The translations under genes and the position numbers were made by a program. The notes beneath the pieces were generated by a model. The model did no database searches, had not been told where the DNA came from, and saw only the letters and a program-made list of their open reading frames with translations. This document shows, in pieces, positions 1 through 11,990 of a DNA stretch of 64,000 nt. Within the stretch, counting starts at the first letter, position 1. Every line of letters begins with the position of its first letter. The DNA is from Kalaharituber pfeilii (taxonomy: Eukaryota > Ascomycota > Pezizomycetes > Pezizales > Pezizaceae). Location of the stretch: positions 1,922,001-1,986,000 of the forward strand of contig WHUZ01000003.1 in assembly GCA_015179045.1 (NCBI GenBank), read 5' to 3'.

Positions 1-66
1 CTGCCATAGGCTAGTAGCCTGTATGCGGGGTTACGTGATCAAAAAAAAAAAAAAAAAAAAAAAAAA
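1..66 (+). mobile_element. LINE-B 3' tail, cut by window edge
   Basis: The sequence GCGGGGTTACGTGATC followed by about 25 A residues matches the 3' ends of the LINE-B copies at 13350 and 24170, including the preceding GCCAT... block. Only the last 40 bases and the poly(A) tail are inside the window, so the 5' extent and the left target duplication cannot be judged. Confidence 0.75.
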
Positions 67-575
67 CTTCCTAAAAACTTCCTAGTTGTCATCCATTCTG
101 CGGGATACAGGACTATTATGTTTCAGTTGACACACTGATCGGGAGTGACTTAGGAGCATGGTGAGACACATTGCCTTTTTTTTTGGGGGGGGGGAAGGGG
201 CCGGGGCCTACATAACAGGCTCCAGCTGGTGCACCAGCTCATGGCAGGAAAGACACATTGCCCTGACATGAGGGATTTAGAGATGATATCGCAGCACGAT
301 TTGAAAGCAGCTGATCCTGTTCGCGGTGACTTAGTCTGGTTGGTGTTTGGGGAAGGTCAGAAAATAGGCGTAGGTTTGGAACAAACGAGCCGTCAAACTA
401 GGGATACCATTTTTTGAGCAAACTAGGTATCGCATCACACGCGCACCCTGAGCAGAGCCTTAAACATTTTCAGCTTCGATGGAGTAGAAGGACTTGTGGC
501 ACTCACTCACAATGCAATATACTGCATGTAGTATCTGATAAGCTTGACAAAATGTTCGCTTCCGCCGCGACGAGG
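67..575. other. No gene recognised; low-complexity T/G tract
   Basis: This stretch holds a T(n)G(n) run near 177-199 and otherwise unremarkable sequence. Short open frames are present, but none shows a recognisable domain or a splice pattern I could defend. Confidence 0.5.
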
Positions 576-1016
576 TTTTTTTTTTTTGCAATCTCACATA
601 ACCCCGCTTGCAGCTATTCGCCATGGCAGGGCCCCTGGGCCAAAGCCCTCGATGCTCGAAGGCAAGCATGAAAAAGGAATTTCGCCTAACTACATGTACC
701 CCGACCCCCCCCCGAGTGGAACAGTTGCTCCAGGATGTTCACCTCCTCACCATTCTCCTGCCTTTCCACCCACCTTCCTCGCTCTTCTTTCCACCCCTCC
801 GGGTAATTACGCCACATCTTCACATCTGAACGCCAGATGGTCCGCCGTTTGTCGCTCCCCGCATCCACACTCTGCCCCGGTCGTCCTTCCGATTTTCGCC
901 TCCCACTCCTTCGTCATTCCCTCCCGTCCTCAGCCTCGTGAAGGCGATGGCCGCCTGCCTGCCCCACCTCATGACCTCACCTCCGCCGTATCTTGGCTTT
1001 CTTCTTTACGACAGTG
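576..1016 (-). mobile_element. LINE-B, 5'-truncated, minus strand
   Basis: A T(12) run at 576-587 is the reversed poly(A) tail. It is followed by the reversed LINE-B end, with CCCCGCTTGCAG and GCCATGGCAGGG. Further right, minus-strand translation gives the C-terminal zinc-binding motif of the LINE-B protein (Cys-x-Cys-Gly, then His...Cys) and a stretch like PEGW...WVERQENGEEV, closely resembling the end of the LINE-B protein at 23800-23970. Frameshifts make it non-functional. The 5' breakpoint near 1016 is approximate, and I found no clear target duplication. Confidence 0.75.
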
Positions 1017-2252
1017 ATGTTCTTCAGAGGTGACCTTACACGCCTATTCAGGCGTGCTTCAAATGGGGGCTCTGGCTACCAATGCAGGCAGTGCCGAATC
1101 TTGGGGCATCAACTTGCAAAAGGCTGCTTTTCTGTCTCCATTAATTATGGTCGCTGTGCACGACCATTGTTCGGCGTCCGGACTATTTTTCCCGCCTCGC
1201 TACATAGTTACCGGAACGAATTTTGCTGTTTGAGATGTTAGTGGGGTGAACTGTAATCATACCTGCCCTAAGGAGGCAGACCACCAAGGATTACGATTTC
1301 TCCGCGATTCAAGAGTAGTCTGCGTATAATTGCAAGGATAATTTTGGCACATGTTTCAGCCTGGTTATCATAACCAACCAAGAACTGGATTTGATAGCCA
1401 ACTATGCACACAATCCTAAGGCTTTGCGTCGTAATTTCAACCACGGTACTGATTCCAAGGTGTATAGCAACCACATTTTAGTTAAATTACTGCCTAGATT
1501 GATAATCGCTAATGGGGTTCATTTACGACACATTTATAATAAAGTATTTTGAATATCTCTATCATTATTTTCTAGAAAAGGACATCAGTGAGGAACTGTA
1601 AGTGCTGTAGTTGTATCTAAACAAGTGGCAGGTTTACCTGTTCTTGCATCTTAGACTTGGATGCTGGTTGCCATACAGCCACGCCATCTTGTACTCAGAA
1701 TCTTGATCAATCGCAGTAATTGCCATCACAATTGAGGCGAATTTGACAACTTGCTTCACACCAGATAAATGTTGTGCAATCCAAACCCATTCCAAACCGA
1801 GCTACTTCACCGTAACTTGCCACTGAGCCTAACAAAGTTTCAGATAACTTACTGGGGTTCCTCTCTGCAGGGATCGGGTCACTTACAGGGATCGTTCAAC
1901 TATTTTATTGCTGGAATCGAAGGCTTAACTTAGGTATACCCGCGCGATGCTGCAGCAAAGCCTACCATGTAAGGGTTACACAAGGGTAGGTTGTACAGTT
2001 CCACTGCAACTTGCAACCGTGCGGCTGAGTATCGCAACCTACGGTAACCATTTTTTATTGTTTTTATAACCCCCAAATATCCCACCTGATAACCTTCAGC
2101 AAAGTGAGAGCAGAGCGGGTCGACATAAAGTGAAGAAAATGTCAATGCCATATGGACACTTTCAGGGCGGGGCACTAGCCAGTATGGAAGGTCTCGTAAC
2201 AGGTCGATAGTACATCTGTCTACTTTAAGTCCAGTAGTTAGAGGGTTTTTTC
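1017..2252. other. Intergenic, no supported gene
   Basis: There is no recognisable coding region. A 67-codon open frame at 1030-1233 (+) has fairly balanced codon composition but no domain, partner exon or family resemblance I can name. The stretch just upstream of 2253 may hold the promoter of the membrane-protein gene, but no distinctive element stands out. Confidence 0.4.
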
Positions 2253-4420
2253 ATGCTAATCAAGCCTTTGTCTGCAGAGATGCCACAAGAAGGCAACAAA
2301 AGCAAAAAGCGGCGTTATTTGCAAGTAATTTTTAGACTTGTGCTTACCTTACTGCTTATCGGTGCAATTGTGGGTTCGATCAAGGCATATGAAATGAAGG
2401 GTGCTCTCACAAGAGAACAGAAATACATTTTCAATTCCCTAATCATAATGTTGTCTCTAATTTTGGCCATTAACATGACGGTGGGTATCAGTTTCCTGGA
2501 AGTGGCAGTCGCGATATACCTCGTAGAAGCGAATTATGAGAACTGAAAGGGTTTTTAGATTGCACATTCGCAAGTCGTTTTCCTGCTCAAGGACGGTATC
2601 ATTCGTAAAGCCCCATATGACAACAATCATTGGCCATTTCGGTTTGTACGTCTACTATCATGAAAGACGCTTAGGGAGGAAGCGAGAACTAAGCATGTAT
2701 TATTTGGTTAGGCAAGGAAGTTCAACAAGATTAGCGGACTCCGCAGTTCACTTAGTTTCATGCTCTCTGAGATGAAGCCAAACACGCCACGCCAAAAGGG
2801 CAGTATCACTGTTGCGTCTCTCTTTATTGTGGTGTGGTTGGTGTTTAATTTGGTATACTCCGTTGCTGCTAACTCCCTCATGCTAGAAAACGTTAGACGC
2901 TAACTGCGGTATGCCGTACATCTTTAGTCCGTGGCAGTTGCTATTGCTTTGATTGGACTTACATACAGGTGCGTCATTTCTAAGCTTTGTAATGTCAATA
3001 CTAACTCCTGCCTTAGCCTGGAGGAGGGAGGTATTGGCCGTCACATTGGAAATATTTCCGTTGTCAATACAAAGCACTTCTTCGCGGATGCCAACGACCT
3101 GAATGATCCAGAGAGAATCACGGAAAGATTCACTTCGAAACTCTATGCGGATGTTTCCATTGCTTATGCCAACAAGCGCCCATCGGACGATCGCCCGGAC
3201 GATGAGTTTGAGGTCCTGGAATTAGAGGGTAGCTGGGGGTATAATGTGAGTTCTCTCAATTATTTTGGAAAGCAGTGCACTGCTGTGTCTACAGTTATGA
3301 ATTGGACCTAACTTGCTACTTACTTTCGACGTCGTATACAAGTATAGTTCAGAGAAATGGATCCTGGTAGGAAGATAATTTTACGAAGCGACCGCTATGT
3401 CACAACTTCTGCGAGTTGTAGAGCTCTCCGAATTCAACAATTTGACGAGTCAACCTCAACCTTGGTGTACATCGAAGACGATGGCAGCCTCCAAAAAGTT
3501 ACTCCTATTTATCTTCGCAACGGCAGTACAACATACATGTCCAGCATGCGAGAGGACTACTCAATCTATGATTGTGGTTCGCGCTGTGGGTGGCTTGCTG
3601 TCATGGAAGTGGTGTCATTAACGGACTTCAGTGACGCATGGCTATATGATTGTAATTCGACTGTGCACGAGGTAGAGGGAGCATATCTGCCAGAGCACGA
3701 AATCAGCGATCATATGGCAGTGATTGCTGCTACTTCCCTGACACAAAGTGGGATCATTGACGAATCGGGACGGAGTTTCGCATACTATGCAGGCAAGCAA
3801 GTGGCCCTCGAAGTAATCTTTCCCCTATTGTATTGTGACTAATTTTGGTAGGGTTAAATGGGGCAAGCGGATGGAGGGAAACCCACGAGCAATGGAGAAA
3901 GTGGTCTCGAGGTTCAGCGTTGGGTGTATTGCTGCCATGGATCAGCTCAACCCGCGGGTCATCATTCCCGGACAGCAGCCATGGAAAGGGGTGCTTTTGA
4001 AGGTCCGCTGGCCCCGGCTTATTGGTTAGTATGAACATCTCCGTGCTAAGTAGACTTTGTCATCTAATTGGGCTATTTCTACGATTAGCGGTATTGGTTG
4101 TCATTGGGAGTCTGCAGTTAATTGCGGCGAGTTCGTCAATATATTGGCATAGAATGAGTTCAAAATCGAATGCCAGCCCACAAAATCTGGGAGTGAGCTT
4201 AGCTGGTTCTGGAGTTGCAGGACAAGGTATAGCCTTAAACCCAGTTGCCAACTACACCATGCAGTCACCGGGCGGATCCGCGCATCCAACCTCACCTTCT
4301 GCACCTTACAGCTATCCGCAGATAACTTCACCCCTCATGTCTTCTGGACCACCTCCACCTCCAAATTATTCTCAGCAGGATGGTACTGAGTACACCAGGC
4401 GACGCATGATGTACCATTGA
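2253..4420 (+). CDS. Multi-exon fungal membrane protein, lineage-specific family (gene model incomplete)
   Basis: Several colinear open segments look like exons of one membrane protein. The first (2253-2535) has two hydrophobic segments and the motif ALTREQKYIFNSL. A second near 2712-2900 contains KPNTPRQKGSI and another membrane span. A clear 48-bp intron lies at 2969-3016 (GTGCGT...CTAAC...TTAG) and restores ALIGLTYSLEEGG in frame. Next comes a Cys-rich, N-glycosylation-site-rich ectodomain (3019-3300, 3357-3830), including CGSRCGWLAVMEV, WLYDCNSTV and a PEHEISDH block. The end (4022-4420) has a final membrane span and a Pro/Ser-rich cytoplasmic tail. From memory this order matches an uncharacterised ascomycete membrane-protein family of unknown function. 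Other intron borders (near 2535-2711, 2900-2936, 3300-3357, 3840 and 4020) are unresolved, and I could not close every frame, so it could be decayed. Confidence 0.55.
2969..3016 (+). other. 48-bp spliceosomal intron
   Basis: The donor GTGCGT, a branch-like CTAAC and the acceptor TTAG are all present, and removal joins ...GLTY with S-LEEGG in frame. This is the best-supported splice event in the 2253-4420 gene. Confidence 0.75.
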
Positions 4421-4880
4421 AAGTGTTGTCTCATAAGGGGTTCGAAGTCGAAGCATGCGTTCTTATATATTTATCATAGCTTTGCACAGTACGTGGCAAG
4501 ACATTGCCCACAAAAGTCTCTTTCTAGTATTCATGACCGTTGGTCTTCATCGGCACAATATTTTGTTATAGAGTAATTAACTCAACAGTGCGCCTAACCA
4601 GCTATATGCCATAACACAGATCAGCTCTGGATCAGAGTTAAAGTATTATGCTTTGCAGCAACTATCGGCGACACCGGCAGTCACTGGTCACTGGTCTTTT
4701 TCTTTTTTTAATAAAAATATCATTACTCGTGTACCACCAAGTCAGCGGTCAGCTATGTCGCCTGAAGAGGAGAATATGATGTTGGGATCAGGGTGGACAA
4801 ACAAGCTACTTCAAATCTGGTATTGGGTTCTACTGTAGCTCTCGTTTGAGCTAACCGATGTGACAGTGATGGTTGCGAAA
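4421..4880. other. Intergenic, downstream of membrane-protein gene
   Basis: No gene is seen. Near 4700 a T-rich run is followed by ATATCATTACTCG, which resembles the reversed LINE-A tail but lacks the hairpin, so it is at best a degraded tail. Confidence 0.4.
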
Positions 4881-4891
4881 GGTTCTAGTAG

Positions 4892-5080
4892 GACCCTGCG
4901 ATGGACTTGCTGGGGTGGATGGAGAGATGACAGGCATGCCTTTACTTCATCTTCCTTACTTTCCTATTACTTTACTCACCTTTCTATTACCGAATTTTAT
5001 CTCCTATATGTAACTAACCTCGGCATAGCCCACAGGGCGGCGCACGAGTAATGTAGTTTAAAAACGAAAAAAAAAAAACG
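4892..5080 (+). mobile_element. LINE-A, 189-bp 5'-truncated copy with TSD
   Basis: The insertion ends in the LINE-A hairpin (inner arms CCC/GGG around ACA) and an A-rich tail. It is bounded by an 11-bp direct repeat, GGTTCTAGTAG, at 4881-4891 and 5081-5091, as expected for target-primed reverse transcription. No coding sequence is left. Confidence 0.85.
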
Positions 5081-5363
5081 GGTTCTAGTAGTTGCTATAG
5101 ATACACCCATGACAAACAAAAAAAATGTGACCATGCCAAGCCGTGGATTACTGTGGTGGTACCCTCCACGATTTCAGGGTAATAATGGCAGGTTAACCTA
5201 CGGGGAGCATAAGTGAAATATTTGGAGTCATGAGTTTGAAGGAATACAAGATCAGATGCTGCAACAATGCACGCATCGTGAACTGTCATCAAGTTTGGGC
5301 TGTACAATAATGGGCCCCGTAAGTGCTCCTCTGTATCTGTAGAAGGATTCTATGCTTCACTAA

Positions 5364-5427
5364 ACTTAATATCGCCATAGCCCATAGGGCGGCACACGAT
5401 TAATGATATCAGAAAAAAAAAAAAAAA
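5364..5427 (+). mobile_element. LINE-A micro-insertion, 64 bp
   Basis: The insertion consists of about 8 bp, the LINE-A terminal hairpin and a poly(A) tail. It is flanked by the 10-bp direct repeat GCTTCACTAA (5354-5363 and 5428-5437). It is one of the very short insertions that carry essentially only the 3' hairpin. Confidence 0.9.
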
Positions 5428-5559
5428 GCTTCACTAAGCATGTATGAACAAGCTCATGATCCGGTCTTCTTCAGGATGACCATCCACCTAGTGCTCTTTT
5501 TCTTCTTCTTTTTTTTTATATATATATCATTACTTATATACATCGACCTAGTGGTTAAC

Positions 5560-6255
5560 GATCGCAAAATTACTTACCCAACTTACGAGCATAATCTAAA
5601 AGTAAGGTTAAATATTATAGGTAAAATTATAAAATTTAAAGTTAAGATAAGCTAAATAAATTCATTAAGTTATATATTCTAGTTTATTTTTATCTTTTTT
5701 ATTTAATTTTTAAAGTTTAGTATTTTTTAATAAATTTAAAATATCAGAATATTATTACTTATATATAAATATTTAATTTACTTAAATTTAAGCCTTAATT
5801 TGTATTTAAAATACTTATTAAGTAAGTACTATATATATATATAGCTATAAAGTTTAAAATACTATAAATAATAGGTTTTAGTACTATTTATTTCTAAATA
5901 TAAAAATTAGTATAAAGAACTATTATAAAAAATATAAGATATTATTAAGTAGTAGATTTATTATATTTATTATAAATAGTATATAGATTTAAAAGTTTTA
6001 AATTTTTTTAAAAATTAGTTATTTAATATTTTAACTTAAGTAGAAAGTTATAAACTTTCTTTTTTTTAAAAAAAAAAATAAACTAAAGATAAGAAATTAA
6101 TAAAAAAACTATTCTTATATCTAATTTAATATCTAAAATTAAGTATTTTTTTAGAATATATTTTGAAGTAATTTTTTTTTTTTTTTTTAAATATTATTTA
6201 TCATATACTACTATAAGAGCTATAGTAAATTAGGTACAAATAATATAATAGAAAA
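5560..6255. other. Extremely AT-rich block
   Basis: About 700 bp are composed almost only of A and T, with many TTTAAA, TATATA and A/T homopolymers and hardly any CG or GC dinucleotides. No open frame is credible. It directly abuts a solo LTR and a LINE ORF1 remnant, so it may be a heavily mutated old transposon (C-to-T decay). No template can be recognised. Confidence 0.6.
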
Positions 6256-6260
6256 GAATA

Positions 6261-6967
6261 TGTTACGGCTAAGGTAAGACTTACGGAGTCGGTTCCGGAA
6301 GCACCGCCGGAGACGTATGCTAAAGATGTGACTGATCACCACTAGGCAACGTCCACTGGTAAACGGCGGTTGCCTACAGAAGTGTGTGTTGAAGTTGCAC
6401 ATGGCCTACCAATATGCGCACATGCATCACAGACCTTCCTGATGCATGTTTCTATTACGTTCACGCCTTTCCGGCTACCGCAGACCTTCCTAACGCATGC
6501 CTCCATTACGTTCACGCCTTTCCGGCTACCGCAGACCTTCTTAATGGATGCCTCCATTACGTTCACGCCTTTCCGGCTACCGCAGACCTTCCTAATGCAT
6601 GCCTCCATTACGTCCACGCCTTTCCAGCTACCGCGGACCTTCCTAATGCATGCTTCTATTACGTTCACGCCTTTCCTGCTATTACGGACCTTCCTGATGC
6701 GTGTTTTCTGTTACGTTTCTCTGCCTGTATGCCTTAGCATGTTTATCGTCATGTTACTGTCAATTGACTAGTCATGTATGACGGCCGGAAGTCTATATAA
6801 ACGAGCTGAACAGTTAGCTAGAAGGAAATAAAGACACAAGCAGTGTTCTAAGTTGAACTCTCACTTAACGCTCTCGCGTAACCTTTTGTCGTCCGCTTCG
6901 CTGCCTTCGTGAACCCGGAGTCGCCTCAAGAGTCACTCTCACGAGCCCAGCGACGCCTACGCTAACA
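6261..6967 (+). mobile_element. Solo LTR, family LTR-1 (707 bp)
   Basis: The element starts TGTTACGGCTAAGG and ends CTACGCTAACA, so it has TGTTA...TAACA ends. It is flanked by the 5-bp duplication GAATA (6256-6260 and 6968-6972). A TATA-like TCTATATAAACG lies near 6792, with a plausible start region after it. The same sequence recurs at 8385 and 25237. The extra length relative to those copies (505 and 494 bp) comes mainly from an internal 51-bp tandem array. No internal region or second LTR is present, so it is a solo LTR. Orientation is assigned from the TATA box. Confidence 0.9.
6431..6700 (+). repeat. 51-bp tandem array inside the solo LTR
   Basis: The phrase RGACCTTCCT recurs at 6431, 6482, 6533, 6584, 6635 and 6686, an exact 51-bp period (17 codons). 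About five units are present, each containing CATTACGTTCACGCCTTTCC. The period is a multiple of three, so long open frames arise on both strands; these are artefacts of the array. Confidence 0.9.
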
Positions 6968-6972
6968 GAATA

Positions 6973-8204
6973 GTAGAGAGTTATATATAGAACCTATAAT
7001 ACTTAAAGATAGTACAAGTAAGTAAAATAGTTAGTACAATCTATTTTTTTCTTCTGTCTGACTCGTACTAACTGATTTGCAACTACTGTACTTTTCTCCT
7101 AGCCTTACTCTGTTTAATTTGGTTACTTTCTCTAAATACACTACTGCTAAGCTTGTCTTCTTTTTTTCTTCTAGTAGTATAGTCTTCTGTCTCAGCCATC
7201 TGATCCTAATAATCTTACCTAAACCTTTATTGCCATCCTCTGTCACGGCTTGGCGTGCCATGGCGGCAGAGGGAAGCTGATTACTATTACGTGTGGACGT
7301 CTAAAGGAGCCAAGATCCCTGACCACGTGCGCAAACGTAAGCGAGTCGCTGACCGACCCGTACGGATACTCTTATATATACCGACCGCACTACTGGGTGG
7401 TACCGGTAGTTCTACCTTTTGGTGCAACGGTTTGCAAACGGTCGGTTGCAATCCGTAACATCCTCTAACTATTTTCAAACTTTGTCTAGGTCTTTTCTTA
7501 GTACAATTCTATGTATAATGATACTAAACTTTAGAGTGGTAGTGTCAAGACTGGGTTGAGAAGAGGTAGTAAGTTTCTTAGATCTGGAGTTTGTAGGTCT
7601 TGAAGTAGATCTTGGAGTAGGGGACTCGAGGGCCGGGGTCGGAGGTTTCGGTATAGCAGGAGTGCTGTCTATAGGTACCACTGGATCCTGATTGGGGGGT
7701 TAGCTGCACTACCTATATTGTATAGAATATTAACTGGCAGTGTTGAGGTAATCTTCTTTGCTTTCTTATTACTCAGTTAGTACTTTAGAATATATATGTC
7801 CTAGCTAGATAGTATCTTGCCTTTGCACTTTTTATTTCAAGCATTGTTTCTAGTTGATATTAAAGTGAAAGTTGCCACTGGAGGAGAAGCCATGGTATCA
7901 TCAGCATACTCTCCTGGAGATGGCTCCTCTGAGAGCGCAATGTAGATGGGACTAAAGCCTAGGGCTTCAGGTATGGACTCCACCAGTTCTGTGTGTATAG
8001 CAGTTATAGGACTAAAAACCTAATATTGGTGTCAATGCCAGTGTCTGGGAGGGGATGCTATAGTTCGAATACTCATCTGGGCCCCACTGGATCATTATAG
8101 TCAATCCTAGTATCAGATTGTGGTTATAGTTTTCATGTCTCTAGAGTGCCATAAGAATATTATACCAGTTATTCTCTTATTTATTTATTTCTACTAGGTA
8201 ATCT
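6973..8204 (-). pseudogene. LINE-A ORF1 remnant, minus strand
   Basis: Minus-strand translation of 7031-7240 gives GLGKIIRIRWLRQK...KKTSLAVVYLEK...NRVRLGEK. This aligns by eye with the ORF1 segments at 38049-38240 and 56010-56200. Further right (7870-8050) nucleotide similarity to 56620-56740 marks the Pro-rich N-terminal part of ORF1. The 220-bp LTR at 7241-7460 interrupts it. Multiple stops and frame changes show it is dead. ORF1 of such LINEs encodes an RNA-binding, Gag-like protein. Confidence 0.65.
7241..7460 (+). mobile_element. 220-bp solo LTR, family LTR-2
   Basis: The element begins TGTCACGG and ends CCGTAACA, nearly perfect inverted ends, and is flanked by the 5-bp duplication TCCTC (7236-7240 and 7461-7465). 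A TATATATA box lies near 7372. A second copy sits reversed at 39728-39947 with a different duplication. TG...CA ends with 5-bp duplications are typical of LTRs; at 220 bp it is unusually short, raising the possibility of a TRIM-type parent. Confidence 0.85.
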
Positions 8205-8384
8205 AATTAGTCTTTTCTTGGGAGGGAAGAGGGTTCCTGTTGCAGAGGAGGAGGAGGAGGAGAGGGTCCTTGTCGTGAGAAAGGAGGGGTTTCTCAAGTG
8301 TTTCGCCCTTTATAAGGCATTCTATTTGTGCTTGGCGCTGGTTTGGTGTATTTCTATTGGTGCTTGGTGAGGGTCATTGGTGGG

Positions 8385-8889
8385 TGTTACAGCTAAGGTA
8401 AGGCTTATGGGAAATACCTGGAACCCCCGCCCGAATCGCTGTAAGGCGTATGCTGAAGATGTGACTGATCACCACTAGGCAACGCAGGGATTCACTTCGG
8501 GCCCATGGACCGGCGGGTGGCTAATGACGTGTGTGTCAAGCAGTAGCTAAGTCATACGACAGCACTGCACATCGCTCAACAATTAATACTAATATACGCA
8601 CATGCATTAGTCGCTGTTATTGTTACTCCTAATGCATGTTTCGACTACGTCCCCTTATCTACATGTATACTATATTAATCATGTCATTGTCATATCATAT
8701 TGACGGTCAGGAAGTATATATAAACGGGCCGAATAGATAGCTAGAAGAAATCAAGACACTAGCGGTGTTTTAAGTTGAACTCTCACTAGGACGCTCTCGC
8801 GTAATCCTTTGCCGTCCGCTTCGCTGCCTTCGCGAAACCGTAGTCGCCTCAGCGCCACTCTCGCGAGCCCAGCGACGCCTACGCTAACA
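8385..8889 (+). mobile_element. Solo LTR, family LTR-1 (505 bp)
   Basis: It starts TGTTACAGCTAAGG, ends CTACGCTAACA, and is flanked by GTGGG on both sides (8380-8384 and 8890-8894). Its TATA box (TATATATAAACG near 8717) and the following GAAATCAAGACACTAGCGG are shared with the other family members. It lacks the 51-bp array seen in the 6261 copy. Confidence 0.9.
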
Positions 8890-9339
8890 GTGGGTTGATG
8901 TGTGGGCAACGAGGTGGTGAGCTGAGGATTTCCATATTGACAACTACTTTCAGAGAACGAGCACTTGGAGGAACGCCAACTTCCCAGCGCACTCAGAACT
9001 CAAAATTATATTAAAGTGAAGCTCGGGACCACCCGAGAAAGAATATTGACTTTATTTCTCAAAATTTAGAGGTTATAAACTTGTTTCGTTCAGGTCAAGG
9101 TTTCAGAGTTTTTTCTGAGTTCCTCCTATACAAATCGCGACAAGCAAGGCACTCGTACTCCGACACACCCGCTTGGCACTGAGCCAGCGAACAGGGACCT
9201 AGAAGAAATAAGGGCAGAAAAGTGAACCACCTTCAATTTTGGGAATAGTACCGAAGCTAGTCCCAAAGCAGTGACACCCAGTTAAAGGTAGACATAAGGA
9301 AGGCAGGAGAAGGAGGTAAGAGAGGAGGTGAATAGGGAA

Positions 9340-11990
9340 ATGTCGGTGGAAGAGGATACTCCCAAAATAGTTTTCTTGGGACCAGTAGAAGATGGATGGA
9401 CAGGGGAGGTGTATGTGATTGACAGGAATAAGGTATGGTGTGTGGATGAGATCCACACATGGGAAAGGAAGGATTGGTAGTTGGCAAGGGTAGGGGAGGC
9501 AGAGGATATAATTACAGTAAACGAAAGGGTAGAAAGGGTATAGAGAAAGGGCGGAGAGTTATGATGGGCAGCTAGATATGATCGAGAAGTTGAGAAAGGA
9601 TGCCATCGCAGTGGCTCAAAGAAGGGGGGTACCAGAGGTGATGTGGGTAGAAACTGGAGGTTTGACCGGGGTCAGAGAAGTAGCAGCGGTAGTCAGACAC
9701 TGGAGTGCAGATGCAGCAATATTTAGAAAGTACGAGGAGGGGAAGGATGGGATTGTGATTGTGAAGGAGAAAGAAGCTATGGAGAATGCTACTAGGGAAT
9801 GCATTACAGTGAAGAGGAGACCTATAGTGGTTTTCAAGAAACAGCAAGTCACTTCAAGGACAACAAGAGTAATGATGAGCTGGGGAAGGAGGGAAGAGAC
9901 AGAACGAGAAAGAAGTGCCTCTCCATGTGAGGGAAGAAGCAGAAGAAGTCAGGGGAGGAGGAGAGAGATCAAGGAGATTGGAGACTCACAACCGAATCTT
10001 GAGCCGATAGCTCCGATCTTACCAACAGTGTAGGAAGAAGAGAAAGGAGAGGTAGAGAGAAGGGATTCGGAGCAGGAGAGAGAGACCGAGAGAGGAGCTG
10101 ACGAAGAGATGGAGGAGGGTGGAGAGGAGGGTGGAGAGGAGGGAGGAGAGGAGGAGGAGAATGAAGAAGAAAGCGAGGAAGAGGAGCAGGGGCAGGAGCT
10201 AGGTAAGGAGGAAAAGACAGTGGTAGTACTAGTGCATGCAACGCAAGTGCTGGACAAGAAGGAGGAGGTGCTGAAAGAAAAGAAAAAGAAGGGGGAGGCG
10301 AAGGTAGTGGAGGCAACACGGCAGCGGGTAGCAGCCATTTTGGGAACGATGATATTTGAGAAGGGATAGAAGGAGTTGAGAAAGAGAATGGAGGAGGGGG
10401 AGAAGGGGATGGGGTATACGAGAAGGTGAGAGACAACAGGGGAGGAGGTAAAGAGGTGGAAGGAGGAGGCGAGAGAGGCATGGAGGCAGAAGAGAAGGGC
10501 GAAGGAAACGGAGATGGAGGAGAGAATGACAGCTTTGGAGGGGATGGTGAGAGAGATACATGTAGCAATGGGGCTGGCCTCAAGGAAGGAGGAGAGGTGG
10601 CTAGAAAAAGAAAAGAAGAGAGAGGAGGAAAAGGCAGAGGAGAAGAAGAGGAGGACGAGGGAAGCAGAAATCTGGGAGATCTAGAAGTGGCAGGAAGAGA
10701 CAGAGAAGAAAAAGAAGAGGGAGGAGGAGAGGCGCAAAAAGATGGAAGAGAAAAGCCAGAATAAGATTGCAGAAGAGAGAAGGGCAGCGGTGAGGGCAGA
10801 GGTTTTGAAGGAGGTGGTGGAGGTGATGGAGATGCCCGGCAGCTCACAAGTGAAGGTGGCAGCTCTAGAGGAGAAAGAGAAGAAGTTGAAGGAAGAGCTG
10901 GTGAGGGCAGCAATGGAGGTGGAAAAGAGGATTGAAGGGGAGGACTGGATGATAGTGAGGGGGAGGAAGTTGTAGAAGAGAACTTTGAGAACAATGCATA
11001 AGACGGCAGTACTGTTCAGAAAAGAGGGTGTGGAGGAGAGAAATATTTTGATGAAGAGATGTGAGTCACTGTGCGAGGCAACAGCAAAAGAGGAGGGCGA
11101 GAGAGGGTGGAGGGTGACGTGAGTAGAGAGGAACTCGGCAGCTTCCAAGTTCGAGAGGACTTGGTTCTTAGTAAACATCGGAGAGAAGGAGAGCCAGAAA
11201 GAGGTGATGAAGAAGTTTGGGGCATGGATGCACCTGATCTTTGGAGAGGATCTCGTGAGAGTAGAGATCTACAACAAGGATACGGTCCCTCTGGTAATGA
11301 AGGGGGCTGACTATGAGGAGGGAAGGGAGGATGTAGAGGTGATGAGGAAGAAGTTGAAGGAGGAAAACCCAGACATCAAGTTCGAGTCCAGATCACCAGT
11401 GTGCTTCGGTGCAGTACCATCCATGGGGAAACTGCGAGTTTCTCAGCTCAAGTTCGAGGTGGTGGATGCGGATGAGGCAGTGAAAGTGTTGAAGAAGGGT
11501 TTGGTATGGAGGGGGCAGAAGAGAGTGGTAGAAAGATATAGGCCAGAGGGGCACATGCAGGCGGAGGTGCGGGTGAGTTACGCCAACATGGCAGCCAACA
11601 TGGCAGCAATAGCGGGGTAGGAGGGCAGTAGCAGCAGCAGGGGCAACAGTAGCAGCAGCAGCAGCAGACGTGAAAGGGAGGAGTGGGGTATAATGTGTAC
11701 TCGAGGGGACAGATCATTCCTCCAGGAATGGGTTTTGGACCACTTGGTGCAGGTCAGCAAGTGCAGGTAATAGGGACATAGTTGGGCAGCCAGGGAAGCC
11801 AGGGGATGGGTTGCTTCAAGTGCGGAAAGAAAGGGCATCTGGCGCGAGAATGCAGGTTCCAGAAGGGCCAGATGGCATGTTATGCATGTAGCAGGTGGGG
11901 CCACATCGCAAGAATCTGTCCGGAGGGACCAAAACCGGTTACTTCAAATCAGAGTCAGAAGAGGGAGAGAGTGGAGGAGAAGAGAGGAGT
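9340..11990 (+). pseudogene. LINE-B ORF1 (Gag-like, CCHC zinc knuckles), frameshifted
   Basis: Open segments in changing frames form one ORF1-like protein. Its parts are an N-terminal part (9340-9478, 9578-10030), a Glu/Lys-rich probable coiled coil (10100-10975), a more ordered region near 11204-11620 (KKFGAWMHLIFGEDLVRVEI, then a second motif around RVSQLKFEVVDADEAVKVL), and two CCHC knuckles at 11811-11935 (CFKCGKKGHLARECR and CYACSRWGHIARIC). Such proteins bind the element RNA. Several frame changes and stops mean no intact product. The Pro/Ser-rich frames on the opposite strand are shadows of the acidic region. Confidence 0.7.

Noticed and set aside
6431..6700. CRISPR-like periodic repeats
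   Set aside because: The units are directly adjacent, with no unique spacers, in a eukaryotic LTR.
6342..6771. Overlapping repetitive open frames on both strands
   Set aside because: Both arise from the 51-bp (17-codon) tandem array inside a solo LTR and have no start context or homology.
9969..10994. A 341-codon Ser/Pro-rich minus-strand frame
   Set aside because: It is the complement of the Glu/Lys-rich ORF1 coiled-coil region; composition alone explains the absence of stops.
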